Shown: positions 1-13,296 of the stretch, piece by piece
How the letters are laid out: each line of letters opens with the position of its first letter
Position numbering within the stretch: position 1 is the stretch's first letter
NCBI GenBank assembly: GCA_051294375.1
Contig: CM119263.1
Coordinates: 13,085,923 to 13,149,922 of the forward strand
Direction of reading: 5' to 3'
Length of the DNA stretch: 64,000 nucleotides
Origin: Paraspadella gotoi
Taxonomy: Eukaryota; Chaetognatha
The notes under the pieces: model-generated
What the model saw: only the letters and a program-made list of their open reading frames with translations
Told to the model about the DNA's origin: nothing
Databases searched by the model: none
Translations under genes and position numbers: made by a program

Positions 1-1012
1 CCTAAAACTATAAGGAATAAAAGACGGAATTTCAATACAGTGCATGTCATAAATACACGGGCTAAGAAAGATTTTAGTCATGTCATATCTTGTTATGTCA
101 TGTCATGGTATATCATATCATGTGATCATAGGAAAATACACGTGAAAATAAAGTCACTGCGGCGCAACGATATTGGATGAAAACTGATCTTGTTGGGTCA
201 ATTTCTTTCTTTCTTTATATATTCTCTTAGTTCTTATCTTTCTTTCTTTCTTTCTTTCTTTTCTTTTCTTTTCTTTCTTTCTTTATTTATTTCTATCCTT
301 CTATCTTTTTTTCTTCTTTCTTTTTTTTTTCTTTTTTTACGTTTTCTCTCTGTCTCTCTCTCTCTCTCGCTCTCTCTCTCTTTCTCTCTTTCTTTCTCAT
401 CTCTCCAGTCACGTTTTTGAGAAAAACAATCCAACTACTCAAATACTCATTCTTTCCTTATGTTATGAAAATATAAATATGATTGAAAGTATTGGTATTG
501 GTATAGGAGTGTGACGCTTCGGTTTTCGAGTATAAAGAAAATATCTTGCCGTTTATTATCCTCATAGTCGCAGTATAACCTGTTCAACCGTAATCCTTTT
601 TTCATTTTCTATGAAGGGCACGATTGCCCGTTGTTGCCGACTACCAGAAAACGAAGTTGCGTAAGCCTCCTTTTCACCTTTTTTTTCGCTAGTTTTTAAT
701 TTTCATGAAATTGGTACAACCCATATAAAAAGTATCCATTCATTCAATAAGCTATTTTGTCCATGACTTTGGACAGGCTTTATTTAGTATAAATAAATTT
801 GGGTTATAACTGTGAATGTCATTTTCCTTTTAGGTAATCATCAATATTATGACCATGCATCATTAACCGTTCCATTAACTTCTCCAAAAAGTTTAAGAAA
901 TTGAATCGTTAACAATGAATTTTCTCTTATCATTACTTTGCTTAGTGTTTTGGTTATTCGTTTAAACTTAATATGCCAGTAATTTTCTACTATTTTTCTT
1001 CAACCTTCCGAT
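1..1012. other. AT-rich non-coding stretch with simple repeats
   Basis: No exon-like segment is seen. Positions 72-125 carry irregular copies of a short ATGTC/ATATC motif. Positions 204-407 are a pyrimidine tract (TTTC units grading into CT units). The long reading frames on both strands of that tract are artefacts of the repeat. Confidence 0.6.
204..407. repeat. (TTTC)n/(CT)n pyrimidine tract
   Basis: Almost pure T and C: imperfect TTTC units first, then CT dinucleotides from about 350. Strand asymmetry is extreme, as in the other microsatellites of this window. Confidence 0.9.
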
Positions 1013-1600
1013 TTGACTCACTCCACTCCTATCCATCTCCACAGTAACTTGGAAATCGTCGCAAACTTTCCGACGCGACGACGGGACGACTGCGGAGCGC
1101 GGTTCGGCCGCTGCTACGCGGCGACGAAGCCGCCGCTCCTGTCGCAGTCCCGCGTCCGTCCGGTCGTCCCGTCAAACCCCTCCTCCTCTTCCCCTTGTCT
1201 TTCGGATGAGTGCCGCGCATCCTCTTCTTTCCTTAATTCTCCTTTTAGGTTCTTTCCTTTTTTCTCCTCGCCCCTTTTTACTTTTTTTAATATTCCCCCT
1301 CCTCTGCCCCATTCGATTTTCTCCAGATTTCCTTTCTCTCTCACGATCTCTCGTTTCTCCCTTTTTCTCATGACGTTTCTCCAGATTTAACTTGACTTCA
1401 ACTCTCTCCCATTTTGGGAGTAGATTCTTCGCAATGCAATATTTTCCCCTGGTATCGATCACTTTCCCCTCCACGATCCATTTTTCACAACACCGCTTTT
1501 TTTTTCTCCAATCTTTAAAAGGATACCGCCTCCATACTCGAGCTTCCAAACGCTTTCGCTTGCTCGATCAAGCTCGATCAAGCACCGAGTAAGACGAGCG
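1010..1600. promoter_or_regulatory. GC-rich block, possible promoter or untranslated first exon
   Basis: Positions 1,070-1,220 are strikingly GC- and CpG-rich against AT-rich surroundings, which suggests a promoter or 5' exon. A donor-like GA|GTAAGA lies at 1,588/1,589. No open frame here has a recognisable product on either strand. It could serve the membrane-protein gene starting at 5,606, but nothing in the sequence proves a link. Confidence 0.25.
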
Positions 1601-2726
1601 ATAAATCATTTTTGCTCGCCGCTTAATTTCATCGTCAACTCATTTTTACGATTTGATTTTTAAAAATCTCACTCCTTTCGTGCGACTCTGCGTGACTTTG
1701 TACGACTTCGTGACTTGCGTACACAAACTACCAAAGACCACGTGAACTCAGCCCCAATTTATCGAAAGAAAGTCTTTTTTTTTTAATTTTCGCCGCCAAC
1801 GAAAAAAAAACAAACCAGAACGAGGAATGATTTACTCTATTTCAAAACGTAACGATGTTTGTAAATGTGCAGATGCCGATAAATACAGAAGCTCTAAATT
1901 TGGGGTGGCGGTTTGTTTTTTCCTTTTTTTTTCAGATCGGAAGATTAAAAACAGATCTTGCTTCTGGTTATTTTTTTTAGAAACTCATAATTCTTTAATG
2001 TAAAAAATACCGTCTTGAAGCAAGGCGCGAACGTGATTCACTTCTGACAAAGGAAAAAACGAACAATTTCATAATAAAAAGGAAAAAAACAACATAAATT
2101 ATGACCTTAAATGAACTTAAACATTATTACATGCCGTAGTACGAGTAATTAATAACAATCTTCCAGTGTTGAAAATGAACTATTTTTAATTAAACTGTTT
2201 TTACAAAAAAAAAAGAATTCCTATGGGAACATTTTAATTTATCTCCAAAAAAACTTGATGAAATGATAAAATTCGGTTACAAATAAAATCATATTTTCGA
2301 CGTCGCAAGAGTGTTTTCATTTTGTCATCGACGCGAGAAATGAAGAGTAGGCTCAACCCGCTTGCCCCTCTGAAAGACTATGCAATCTGACAATCAAATT
2401 TGATTGCATCGTCCTAAGAGAAGTAACCGCGCCAAACATAAGTTTTTTTTGGTGTTTTTTTTTTCTGGGTCGCGAGTGAATTTGTTAGCTCATTCGAGTG
2501 ATTTCTAATTCTAAATTACTTCGTTTTAAAGGTGATTCGTTCTAGGAAGTAATTGAAGGTACGCAACAGGTGCAAGAGGAGTTGGCAGCAGGTGCAACAG
2601 GCGGTTGCTGGATGAGAAACAAGTGACGAGCGCGAGAGTAAAGGCTGCGACCACCACAGACGAAGAAGCTCGAAAAGAATTCGCGTCTTTTTATGATGGA
2701 GATCGCGGCTTTCGCTCCTGCGCCCG

Positions 2727-2849
<123 letters not shown>

Positions 2850-3076
2850 CCCCCAAATGCACGAGAAAACGAGAAGACAACGTATGATGAAGGTTCGTTA
2901 CTGGCACCGATTATATACTGAACCATGTGATAAAAAAAAAGAAAAACATTTTCATACAGATATCAGGAAGAAAAAAACAACTATACTAAAATATTAAGGA
3001 TGACGCGGCATCGCGAGTGATGTCGCTGATTGGAGCGCGTTGGCATCGTCGTCTCTGTAGTCGTCGTCACTTATGG

Positions 3077-3078
3077 TG

Positions 3079-3125
<47 letters not shown>
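3077..3125. repeat. (GA)n microsatellite, interrupted
   Basis: GA dinucleotides with a few A insertions. Confidence 0.95.
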
Positions 3126-3128
<3 letters not shown>

Positions 3129-4255
3129 TGGGGAGAGAGAGACATAGGTGTTTCCTGTTGCTTCTCGTTTCGGATAACGTGAGAAAAGAAGTGTTCTTCA
3201 TGAAGAGGGTGAACTTTATAATCATTTTTTTTCCTTTTGCAAAAAACCTTCTGGCAACTATCAGTTAAACCTAATTCCCTTGTACCATTTGATCCTGAAA
3301 TATGGTAACAATTTGAAATAGAGTTTTACTATAAATGCAAGTTAATGTTTAAATTTTCCTTAGGTCATCACAATAAAGAAACTTAGTTTAAGTGGTTTAT
3401 GAAAAGTCAGTTCAGGACTAAAGTATACATTAAAAGTCATTGATATGACAAAGATGTTCTTTTTTTTTAGCTTTCAACAGAAAATTTAAATACACTTTGT
3501 ATTTGTATTAAATGTATTTTTTTTAAAAATGATCTCACTGCCACCTCTCTGAGTGGTGGAAGAGACTCGTCTCCATAGAGTGGGTAACCCGATCGATAAA
3601 TATTAAGTTTCTCAGACGTGACAGAATTGGATAAGCCAAAGGAGCTCTCTCCTTCTTTTGTCATCGAAGGGTAGAAACTGCAAAGAGAGACCAAAGTGAA
3701 TAAGTCTCTTTTAAAATTTTAAATTGTAACAATTTTACTTCGATGTTATTCAGTATTAGCTTTTAATTTAGTTTCTTTCCCGAAATTGTCTCAAAGATAT
3801 TTCTGAATTAGTGCACTTGGGTAGATTATGATACTTTCCCTCTATGTTTGAAACAGTCTATATTTCAGCCTATCTTTCAGTATGTCAGCTAAAGAGTCCT
3901 CACTCCGTCGCCCCCCGCTTCAAAACTTGTCCCCCCCCCCCGCCGCCGCAGGCGTTTTCCTCCCCACTAATTTTCCTTTAATTCGTCCACCAACGAAAAA
4001 AATTCCTTTCATTCTTATCAACGAAACAAATTTGTTCTCCTTTGTTCGATTTTCGCTCCATTTGGACGTCGATTCACTTTTCGCGTTTCGTCAAAAAACA
4101 ATTTATAGTTCTTTGTAAAAGTTGTCCCACCATTTTGAAAACTTGTAAATTGATTCAACTTCCGCTAATTGCTTAAAAGAAGTTATAGAAACAAATTTCA
4201 TCAGAACGTTTGGCCAATCTTTCTTGGCAATAAAAGGCTCTCGCTCCTCCGTCTT

Positions 4256-4256
4256 T

Positions 4257-4311
<55 letters not shown>
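4256..4311. repeat. (CT)n microsatellite
   Basis: CT dinucleotide run with one TTT interruption near 4,270. Confidence 0.95.
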
Positions 4312-4314
<3 letters not shown>

Positions 4315-4656
4315 CCTTATCTCGATCTCTCGCCAAACGGATTCGAATTCTTTCCTCATCCCCGTTTTTTAGTTTTTTTTTTTCTGTTTCCCTTTTATGT
4401 TTTTCTCCTAATGTTCTATCTTCTTTATCTTCGATTTCTTCGTCATTTTCCTCCCATTGTCGCTTTGTCCTTTGACATGTCGTCTCTCTGTCAAATCCAT
4501 TGTTTCCGCCAATCATTTTTCTTATCGGTGATTTTTAGTTTCTTTTCAGTCGGAGGATGGTATGCACGTGCGACGTGCGTACACGTCGGGCCGTGCAAGT
4601 CCGACGCGCAGGAGCACGCGTCGACAAGGACTTCGAATCATATGAGCGTCGACGAC

Positions 4657-4764
<108 letters not shown>

Positions 4765-4892
4765 AACCGAATCCTTGTCCGTGAGCTTTACTTTTTAGTC
4801 TTCACGCTTCCATTTATATTTCTTTCAACAAGACGCAATCAACATTTTTCTGGCAATTTTTTTTTCGCACCCTCTCTATTCTTATTATATAT

Positions 4893-4930
4893 ACATATAT
4901 ATATGTATATATATATATATATATATGTAA
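4893..4930. repeat. (TA)n/(TATG)n tract
   Basis: Alternating TA with ATATG variants. Confidence 0.8.
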
Positions 4931-5238
4931 GTATTAGGAATATATGCGTAGTTTATCGCGATAAAAACAAATGTTTGGACAGTGGACACGGTTATCTACA
5001 TTCTGTTCCGTTTTATAGTTTTTCTATTTTTGTTTTCATATATCTTTGGTAGTTTTTCTTACGCCAATTATTTTTATTTTCCAGAATCAACTATATCCAA
5101 AAGAACAACTGCGGTCATAAATATCGACGCCCTCTGCAGCTCTGCACTTGCCGAAAAACCCTTTCTCAGGCCCCCAAAACGCATTGGAGTTCGAATCATG
5201 CTAGATTTTTTATTTATGTAACTTTCTAGATTCTCCAA

Positions 5239-5379
<141 letters not shown>

Positions 5380-5605
5380 TTCTTTCCTCCTTCTGGTCTA
5401 AAGTTATCACTTTACGGAAAGGTGACCCTTTCTTTCGGCTAACGTCATCAGCGACAAAGAGACTTTCATCTTAAGCTTACGCGAAATCGGAAACCGCGCC
5501 AAATTTTTTGATTCATCTAAAATCGACCTTTCTCTACTTCTCCGCCAAGCTCGCTCACCCGCCGTTTGACAGCCCTTACAGCCAACCATTTCCGGAGCAG
5601 ACCGT

Positions 5606-8600
5606 ATGAGCCATTCCTGCGAAGACTGTCGTTTCATGCGCATGCGCGATCATCCCATTTTCTTCAACGGCGTGGATTTCAGATTTGTGCCGACCATGTT
5701 CGTCGACGGGAAGGAAGCGCCGGAGGAGGCGAGCCAGGCGACGACGGGTCCCTGCGGCGACGCCGGCACTGGTGAGTCTCTTCGTTTCGATCCGAAACGA
5801 AGCCCGACACGGTTAATGAAGGGGGGGCCTTTTAACGTCACCACGTTGACTAAAATTAAAAAGTGAAATTCTTTGTCCCTCTTTGACTTTGTCAAACGAT
5901 TGACATGCGATAATGAAAAGAAGTTTTTAAATGAAGTGATTCGAAGACAATAGGCGACGACGACGACGACGACCAACAGCGTGCAAATCTCAGACAATTT
6001 TTAAATTTTTTATGTACAGATTTTTCAAAATTTTAATCTAATATTAATATTAATTATTGCTAATGATACGCTTGGTGCAAAAGTATACTTGACACAAGTT
6101 TACCGCTTAACTTTTCTCAGATCTCTTTCGCCTGGTTATCCCTCTGACGGTGACGATGGGCGGCATCCTCGTCTTTCTCGCTGCAGTCCTCGTTTATCAA
6201 CTCGTTCGAATCAGGCGGTTGCAGACGAAACTGAGATCTTCGAGATCCGACATCAGCCTGACCTATCTATCCGGTAAGTTCACGCGGACTGTATTCAATT
6301 GTTACACTTTTTGTATTCGATAAGAAAAACCAAGTAGAAATAATCGAGTTAGATAGTATTGACAATTTAATACTGAGAACGGGGTTTAAATCACGAGCTC
6401 ATTGATTTTAAAACGAGAAGGCGAAAAAAAAAGCAACAACGAAAAAACAACTTGAACAAAAAATTCAACTGACGGTTTTTCATTATTCTTTTCTTTCTTA
6501 TTTGTCATATTTCTATTTTTAAAATCTTAATTTTTTTCTCTTCTTTCTCCTCCTGTCTCGTTTTTGCTTGGTTCGCCTTTTCATCGTCCATCCAGGTTGA
6601 CATTTGCATTTTCCCTCATTTCGTCGACTCGCGAGCGAAAAAGCCCGCGCGCGCTTGTTTGCCGTTTCTCTATTTAAATTCCCTAAAAACGATCTTCCTC
6701 CTTTGAAAAGTTATCCCTCGCAAACACCGAAACCCCCTTGGGCAACAGTTAACCGCATCCATATCATCTTCCCACCACGAAAAGCTCTCCCCATCGGGAG
6801 TCCCCAACCCAAAAAAAAAGAGAGATTATTTGTTGAAAAGAAAATTTTGAAAAGGGTAAATAGTCGCGACTCGTGATCTCCCATTTCATCGCAATCATAA
6901 TCGAGCGCGACATGAGTCATCCCTATCGGTCCTTGATTCCGGAATTGACAACTCCAAGAAAAACAACATTAACGGCAATAGTTTTTTTAGTTAAATATTT
7001 ACTACTTAAATTTTTTCGATTCCCAAGATAGTTTTCATGCAATATTTTATTTTACTATATCATCAAACGTTTCGAAGGAACAAAAACATTTTTTTTTTAT
7101 CCGTAGGTCGCCCTATTCTCCCATCCAGAGAACAAGCCGAACCACCCAGCGACGGGATAACGAACTATTTTGTTGACCCAAACTTTCCTGATGGACAAGT
7201 GACCAACGCTTCTTCGAGTCCTGGCCCTCGGGCTCAAGTCGGAAACAGAAGAGTGAACTCGATGATGCTTCCTCCGTCTTACACAATGACTTCTGCGGCG
7301 ACCAGGGAAATCCTCCTCAGAGCAGCTTGTGCGTTCATAATCATACTCTACTTTGTTTCAGAAATATTATTTAATTTAGTTATTATTATTATTATGAATA
7401 AACATATAAAGCAACAAAATTCAAAATCTGTTGATTCTTTGAAATCTTTTCTTTTTCAATCTTCGTTATAGAAGGAAGAAACTTGATAAAACTTGATAAA
7501 ACTTTTTTATTAATTTCGACAACCATAACATTATAACATCGTACATAACATATTTATAAAAGTTTAACGATTATTTATAACAAATCTGTATACTCCAAAT
7601 ATTATCAAATTTACGATAACGTTCCTCTAAAAAATTTTATAATTATATATGTAATTACCAAAAAAAAAAATCATAACGTTGGAATAATTCGTCCTATCGT
7701 AGGCGACTTCTATCCCCCGCCACCGTACTCTGAAGTCGTGACTCCATCCTCAACTCCAGTGCCACCTCCTTCCTCAAACGGCACCGTCGACGCCTCCGGA
7801 GAAATCCTCTACATCAACAGCCCAACGCCGGAATCCTCCACCAATGGTGAAGCGGTTCACGCGCCCGCGAGGTGAGCATTTGATAGGATGATGTTTTGCT
7901 CAAGTATACCAAGATATCGAGAAAAAAAAAACCCGGAAATTTTATAAAAATCACCAGTCCCTTATATATATGTTAACAAAGGAAAATATATATATATAAA
8001 CGAATTTATTTATGGACCTTTATTTTTTTTTATTATCTTAAAGTTAAAGCATTTCACCTTGGGAAAAGGATATAGTAAAAAAAAATATGTTAGTAAAATA
8101 ATAAAAGAATTACCTTTTGAAATTTTTTTAAAAAAAATTATCATAAAACATTGTGAAAACAGAAGACTTTATCGCTCTAGAAAGTAGTCGGTTATTGCCT
8201 GAACAATTTGGTGCTAATAGCTCTACTTTCTGAAAAATAAAAAAGGAAAAAGTAGCTTTGAATCTGTAGAGACATTTTAGGCAGTCTCTTTTGATCCCTG
8301 CCTAATTGATAAAAAAACAAAAAAACAAAAACAAATATATTATGTTAACCCGTTTAACCTAAACTTTAAGAGATATTATTAATTGATTATTATTAAAAAT
8401 TTCAGCCCGATCTCTTCAACGACTCCCGCCTCGAACTCGGGCGCTGCATCAACCGTTCTCTCAGTCTCCACTCATTCTGTCGACCCCTCCAACTCGTCCT
8501 CGTGCTCCGCATCTCCGTCCGGCGCCGTTCCCACAATTTCCGCCTCCATCTCGGCTCAAAGCGGCGCTCCTGGTGCCATCGCCGTGACGCTAGACTCGTG

Positions 8601-9001
8601 GCGTTATTTCGTTGACGGTTCACCCGTTGCTCCTCTTCAACTTCCGGTGGCAGCGAACCCAGACGTCGTGCCTGCAATGGAAACCGAGTGAGTTGTACCG
8701 TAATTTGTTTGTTGAATAAATGATAGATTGATTGAGTGATTGAATTATTGATTGACCTATTTATTAACAATCTATTTTATTTTTTAATTTATTAATCTAT
8801 TAATTTTTTCTTAGCTCTCGATCTCGACGCCTTCCTTCTTCATCAACCGAAGCCGATTTTGACGTCGCCTCAGATTTGGAGTACGACGTCCGATACGAAG
8901 TCATCTCCGATTCGAACCCTCCGCCGCCCCATTATCCCGTCGACTCCGAGCAGAGGCGCACCGAGAATTCCAGAATCAATCTCTTCGTTACTTACGTTTG
9001 A
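5606..9001 (+). CDS. single-pass membrane protein with three PPxY motifs, Shisa/WBP1-like adaptor candidate
   Basis: Six exons: 5606-5771, 6121-6273, 7107-7328, 7703-7871, 8406-8687 and 8815-9001. All introns are GT/AG and all phases agree, giving 392 residues. A transmembrane helix spans about residues 60-83 (LVIPLTVTMGGILVFLAAV...), followed by a basic stretch (RIRRLQTK). The cytoplasmic part is Pro/Ser-rich with three PPxY motifs: PPSY 162-165, PPPY 186-189 and PPHY 368-371. The C-terminus is TYV, a class I PDZ-ligand pattern. PPxY motifs bind WW domains such as those of Nedd4-type ligases; known single-pass families with this layout are the Shisa/WBP1/VOPP1 adaptors. Here only a short N-terminal part with CEDC is seen, and there is no signal peptide, so an upstream Cys-rich or signal exon may be missing. 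The start is the first ATG after an in-frame stop at 5,567; acceptor-like sites at 5,572, 5,581 and 5,600 allow an upstream exon. Family assignment is inference. Confidence 0.75.
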
Positions 9002-10600
9002 AAAGTCGACCATTGTAAAGAGATAATCACATTTATACGCATAAATTACATAAACTCTTTGTTGTTGAAATTTTTTAATGTTACGAATGCTTCACTTTTT
9101 TTTCATTATTAGCTAATATTCATTCTACAGTCTTTTATGTTTGGTTTTTATTTGTCGTTTGTAAACCAAGTCTATGCCATACCGTGCCATCTAAGGGTAT
9201 TTCGCTGAATGGTACCGATGGGATTATGATTTACTTGATTTATTTGGATTAAACCTCATTGAAAAAATTTTAGGATCGAGTAAATGAATTATGTCCCTTA
9301 GAACCCAAACGAATTGCCCGCTATTTAATAGGTTAGTATTCACAAGTAGCATAGCCTAACTTATTGATAGGATTTTAATGGTATTACGTTATGATTAAGT
9401 ATCCAGTGTTTCACAAGTTGCTTCACTTTGTCCACTGATCTCTTTTTTATTTTCCTTTTTTGTTCACATTTATTGTTAACATAAGATCTTCTTGCAACCA
9501 TTCTCGCAATTATTTGTTTGCTCTGTTTTTTTTAGAAAAAAAAAAGAGCTTATTTAAGATAATAAATAACCCAAATTTAAACATAATACAGAATTTTAAA
9601 ATAAATTTTTGCTCACTCAGCTTCTAAAATTAAGTCTGTAACTTACGTATGAAACACTTGGTACATGTACAATATAATATAATTATATAAATAATTGTTT
9701 ATATCAATTTTTGTTGTTGATCACGATGACTTTCGTTATCAAAACATTATACAGCATCAAACCAAAGATTTCTTGTCGCACAATTTGCTTCTTTTTTCAG
9801 TTGCAAAGTTGGCATCATACCGATTATAGTATTTCGAAATACAAAGTTGTTAAATTGTATTTATTCCATAGAGAAATCGTACATGACTCATTTGTAAATA
9901 AATATTACTATTTTTGTGATTATTGGATAATAAAGTAACTGTAATAGTTTTGTTTTTGATACGATTTAACTTTCTATTGAAAGGTCTGGCTCGTTATGGC
10001 CACTATGGCAAAAAATGTTCTTCAGAAATGTATATTTACTTAAAACCAAGTTTTCATAAAAAATTTTAAATAAAAGAATTCTCATAACTTCCAGTTCCAT
10101 CTCCCCAGTCCTCATGCAATGGGTAAGGATTTTTAAGTCGCATAAATATACTTAAAATGTCACTAAACTTTATTTGTATTGCACAAACCTAATATATAAC
10201 CTAATATTAAAGCCAACTTGATTAAAAATAGTTCTCATATAACACTTCTTTTAACGTTAAGTCCGGTCCAAAAAGTATAATCAATAATTTTTCAAGAAGT
10301 GCATTTAATCAGAAAAATTAACATGAGTTTATCGACTGGGCAAACTTTCACTCAGCATCTCCCATCAGGCACACAACACTTCTTTGAACCCATGCAACGA
10401 GGCAGCTCTGCCGCGACTGTAGCCACCATGGGCTGACGCGGCTGACGCTGATACGTATTCACGTATCGCATCACAATGTGGTTTCCATGACAACGCAGCA
10501 GCTTGCTCTTTCATGAGCCGTTGAAGTCATGGCAGAAAGTGTCAGCCACAATTTTTAAAAACAATTACGGAAGCTAATTTTTTGTCTGTTATCCAAAAAG
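9002..10600. other. intergenic, includes probable promoter of next gene
   Basis: AT-rich, with no exon-like segment. An AATAAA at 9,561 could serve the upstream gene. Positions 10,385-10,560 are richer in GC and may be the promoter or 5' UTR of the gene starting at 10,601. They contain a short perfect inverted repeat, GATACGT-ATTC-ACGTATC, from 10,450. Confidence 0.5.
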
Positions 10601-11433
10601 ATGGCCCTCTGGATAATTCCTTTTTTGGAAGAAATCGATGGAGGGGACGATGAGTCCAAAGAAATGGCCCTAGAACTCGAAAAATCAAATGTTTTTACTA
10701 GGTAAGTTCGTAATATTGTCGAAGATTAATTCTTCATATATTAAAGGATAGTAGTATCAGGTCACTTGTTAAAATAAAAAAGCATTTTTCCTCAAATGAA
10801 CAATAGTATCAACAAATTTAGAAAATAAACTCGTATCAATGATCTAAATTGGAACCCTCGAATTACCTCTACGACGAATCTTTTGTTCGAGAACAAATGG
10901 GGGTAAAAAGGAAAGGCAACGTGAAGAACTTCCCAAAGCATCCACCAGGGTCGAGCAATTCTGTGAAGTGATTCGTTGAAAGAGCGTAGTTTCAGGCACG
11001 CCTTACTTTGTTTATACCAACGAAGCTGGATGGCAACGGGATTCGACGCTTTTTCTTTCTTAGTTTTTAGACAAAATTAAAGACTTCTGTATATTTAAAG
11101 TTATTTTTTTTTAGTTTAACAAGAATTCAAAATGCGCACGAATTTTAAATTGAATCCGTAATCCCTTACTCTCTCAGGCAGTTTATAGGCGACGCCGCTG
11201 CTTGGTCCTTCGTCAAATCGGTTTTCGGCACCGTCTCTATTTGTTTTGCCGACGCCGCAGAAGTCGCCGTTCGGACTATGGACGAGACCGTAGACGCGGT
11301 GTTGCCGTCCGCTGATGCTCTAGTCACTTTTACCGATTCCATCCTCCCAGCCGATGAAAGGCAACGCCGCCTATGGCCAAAGAAAGAAAACCAATTTCGC
11401 GATTTTCTCTTGGAAGTACTAAACAACGAATAA
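10601..11433 (+). CDS. 118-residue protein of unknown function, two exons
   Basis: Exon 1 is 10601-10701 (donor AG|GTAAGT) and exon 2 is 11178-11433 (acceptor after TCTCTCAG). The split Arg codon joins in frame and the protein is 118 residues. It starts MALWIIPFLEEIDGGDDESK and has an acidic N-terminal third, a small-residue/hydrophobic middle (GDAAAWSFVKSVFGTVSICF, then ADAAEVAVRTMDETVDAV) that could form amphipathic helices, and a charged tail rich in R, K and E. No signal peptide or clear membrane helix is seen, and I do not recognise the family. It lies about 420 bp upstream of the FOXN start on the same strand. Support comes from phase-consistent splice sites and coding-like GC content in exon 2 against AT-rich flanks. 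An AATAAA overlaps the stop codon (11,429-11,434); a better placed one is at 11,624. Confidence 0.6.
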
Positions 11434-11623
11434 AACTACTAATTAAGCTCGTTCTGCTCAAAAGAAGCTCATAATTGTAATTTTTACCAACGTATTTGTC
11501 GAATCTTTGCTTCTACTCATGTAATCGGGAGACTTCGACCGAATTTAAATGCCCAAATCATGCAGAAAAAGTTAAAAATTAAAAATTAAAAATATTACCA
11601 GATCTGTATATTTCGAAGTGACT

Positions 11624-11629
11624 AATAAA
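11624..11629 (+). terminator. poly(A) signal candidate for the 118-residue gene
   Basis: AATAAA about 190 bp after the stop codon. A second AATAAA overlaps the stop itself. Confidence 0.4.
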
Positions 11630-11853
11630 GCATTTAACGAATTCTCGCATCCCCGATAGTACAAGTGAAGAATTTGACAATTCAAGATTGTGATCTGTCC
11701 GAACATTATCGACCATATCAATTATATAAATTAATTTTGACTAAATCTATTAGTTACCTTCTCCACCGCACTTCATAACTCCATTTTTTTAAAACTATTA
11801 CAGTTTAAAAGATATTTAAAAACTATGGATGGGTGAACCGGTGATTCGTTTCA

Positions 11854-13251
11854 ATGGAGATCGAGACAGGAATGATGGAAATAACCGTGGATATGACGGA
11901 GGAAAAGTACGTTTAAATTAATTATTAAAACATTAAATTGAGTATTTAGTATATGTTTTATACTCAAGATACTTATTTTACTCAGAGTCGACGCGGATGA
12001 GAAGGTCGGCATCGACTCGGTGAATCTCCTCGACTTCGTTGGCTACGAAATCGGAAACGGGAACCTCGTCTTTGAAGTTCCCGCCGCCGACTCTGCCGAA
12101 TTTCGACGAAGGCCGCGCTCTTCCGCCGAAGCTTCGCAATTCGTGAACGTGGCTACTCCTGTAGGAAACGTTGAAATTCCCAACTGTGGCTCGGAATCTT
12201 CTCGGTTCGTACAAATGTCGAACTACTCCCAGGCATTTACGCAGTTTCAACCGATAACAAACAATTTGGAATCATCATCATCGGCGCAGATCATAGAATC
12301 GTTCGGAGAAGCAGTTGACATGATTGACGGCGAATCGATTTCCGGTGAGATGATTGTGGTGTCTGCGTCGGACGAAATGGTGGTCGACTCCTCGTCATAT
12401 TCAGAGGTTGTTTCGGTTTCCATGAGCGATTCGAAGAGAAGCCCACCGACCGACAACAAACTCCAAATAGTTCCGCCAGTCTTCGACGTAGAACTCACCT
12501 CGCAACCTGCCATCCCTGGATCCGCGAGCGATTCGCCCTCTTCGAAACTTAAAACGTCGTCTTCGTTACCCTCTTTAGATCTTGTAAAATCGATTACGCA
12601 ATCGAAACCTTCCTTCATTCCCTCCACTAACGCTGCCCAGACGCTTGATCTCGTCATGAATTCTCCATCGTCATCCAACGTTAAGCTGCCGCTTTCTAAC
12701 GCGTCGAGGCCCTCGTCCACGATTATCGGAAAATCTTTAAAGGAATCGGGAGTGAAACCGGTGAGTCACCAAGACGATGAGGAGGGCGAGTCGACCACAG
12801 AAACCCTTGATACGATCTCCAATTCACGATTCGTCACAACTTACGCTGGCAAAACTGTCGTCTCTACGACTCTCGCAGCGTCCGATTCGGGAATATCTTT
12901 AGGTATTTACTACTTAGTTTCATAAGTTTTAAGTGAAATACTCTACAGAAGGCTTGATATTGAAAATTGACTTAATGACAATATATCATATATATTATAA
13001 TATATTATTGCGACTATAAAATGAGATGTCAAAATTTTAAACTGGTTTTTTCTTAGTTTTGAAAGCAGATTCGAATTCTTCAGAAAAAGTTTAAATATAA
13101 CTCTTTTTAAAAAAATATTTGGAGATTGACAAAGATTTGATTTTTGCAACGAACTTTAATTTAACATAGAAACGGACATGTTTCGGCTTTTGATACAAGC
13201 CTACATCGGCGTTTTTAACAGTTTGAAATAATAGTGAAACAAATGCATAAA

Positions 13252-13296
<45 letters not shown>

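Noticed and set aside
11166-11426. 86-codon minus-strand frame opposite exon 2 of the orphan gene
   Set aside because: The plus strand has matched donor, acceptor and stop. The minus frame has no splice or start support, although the choice is less certain than elsewhere.
12247-12720. 157-codon minus-strand frame
   Set aside because: It lies inside FOXN exon 2; the plus-strand frame has consistent splice phases and joins the forkhead exon.
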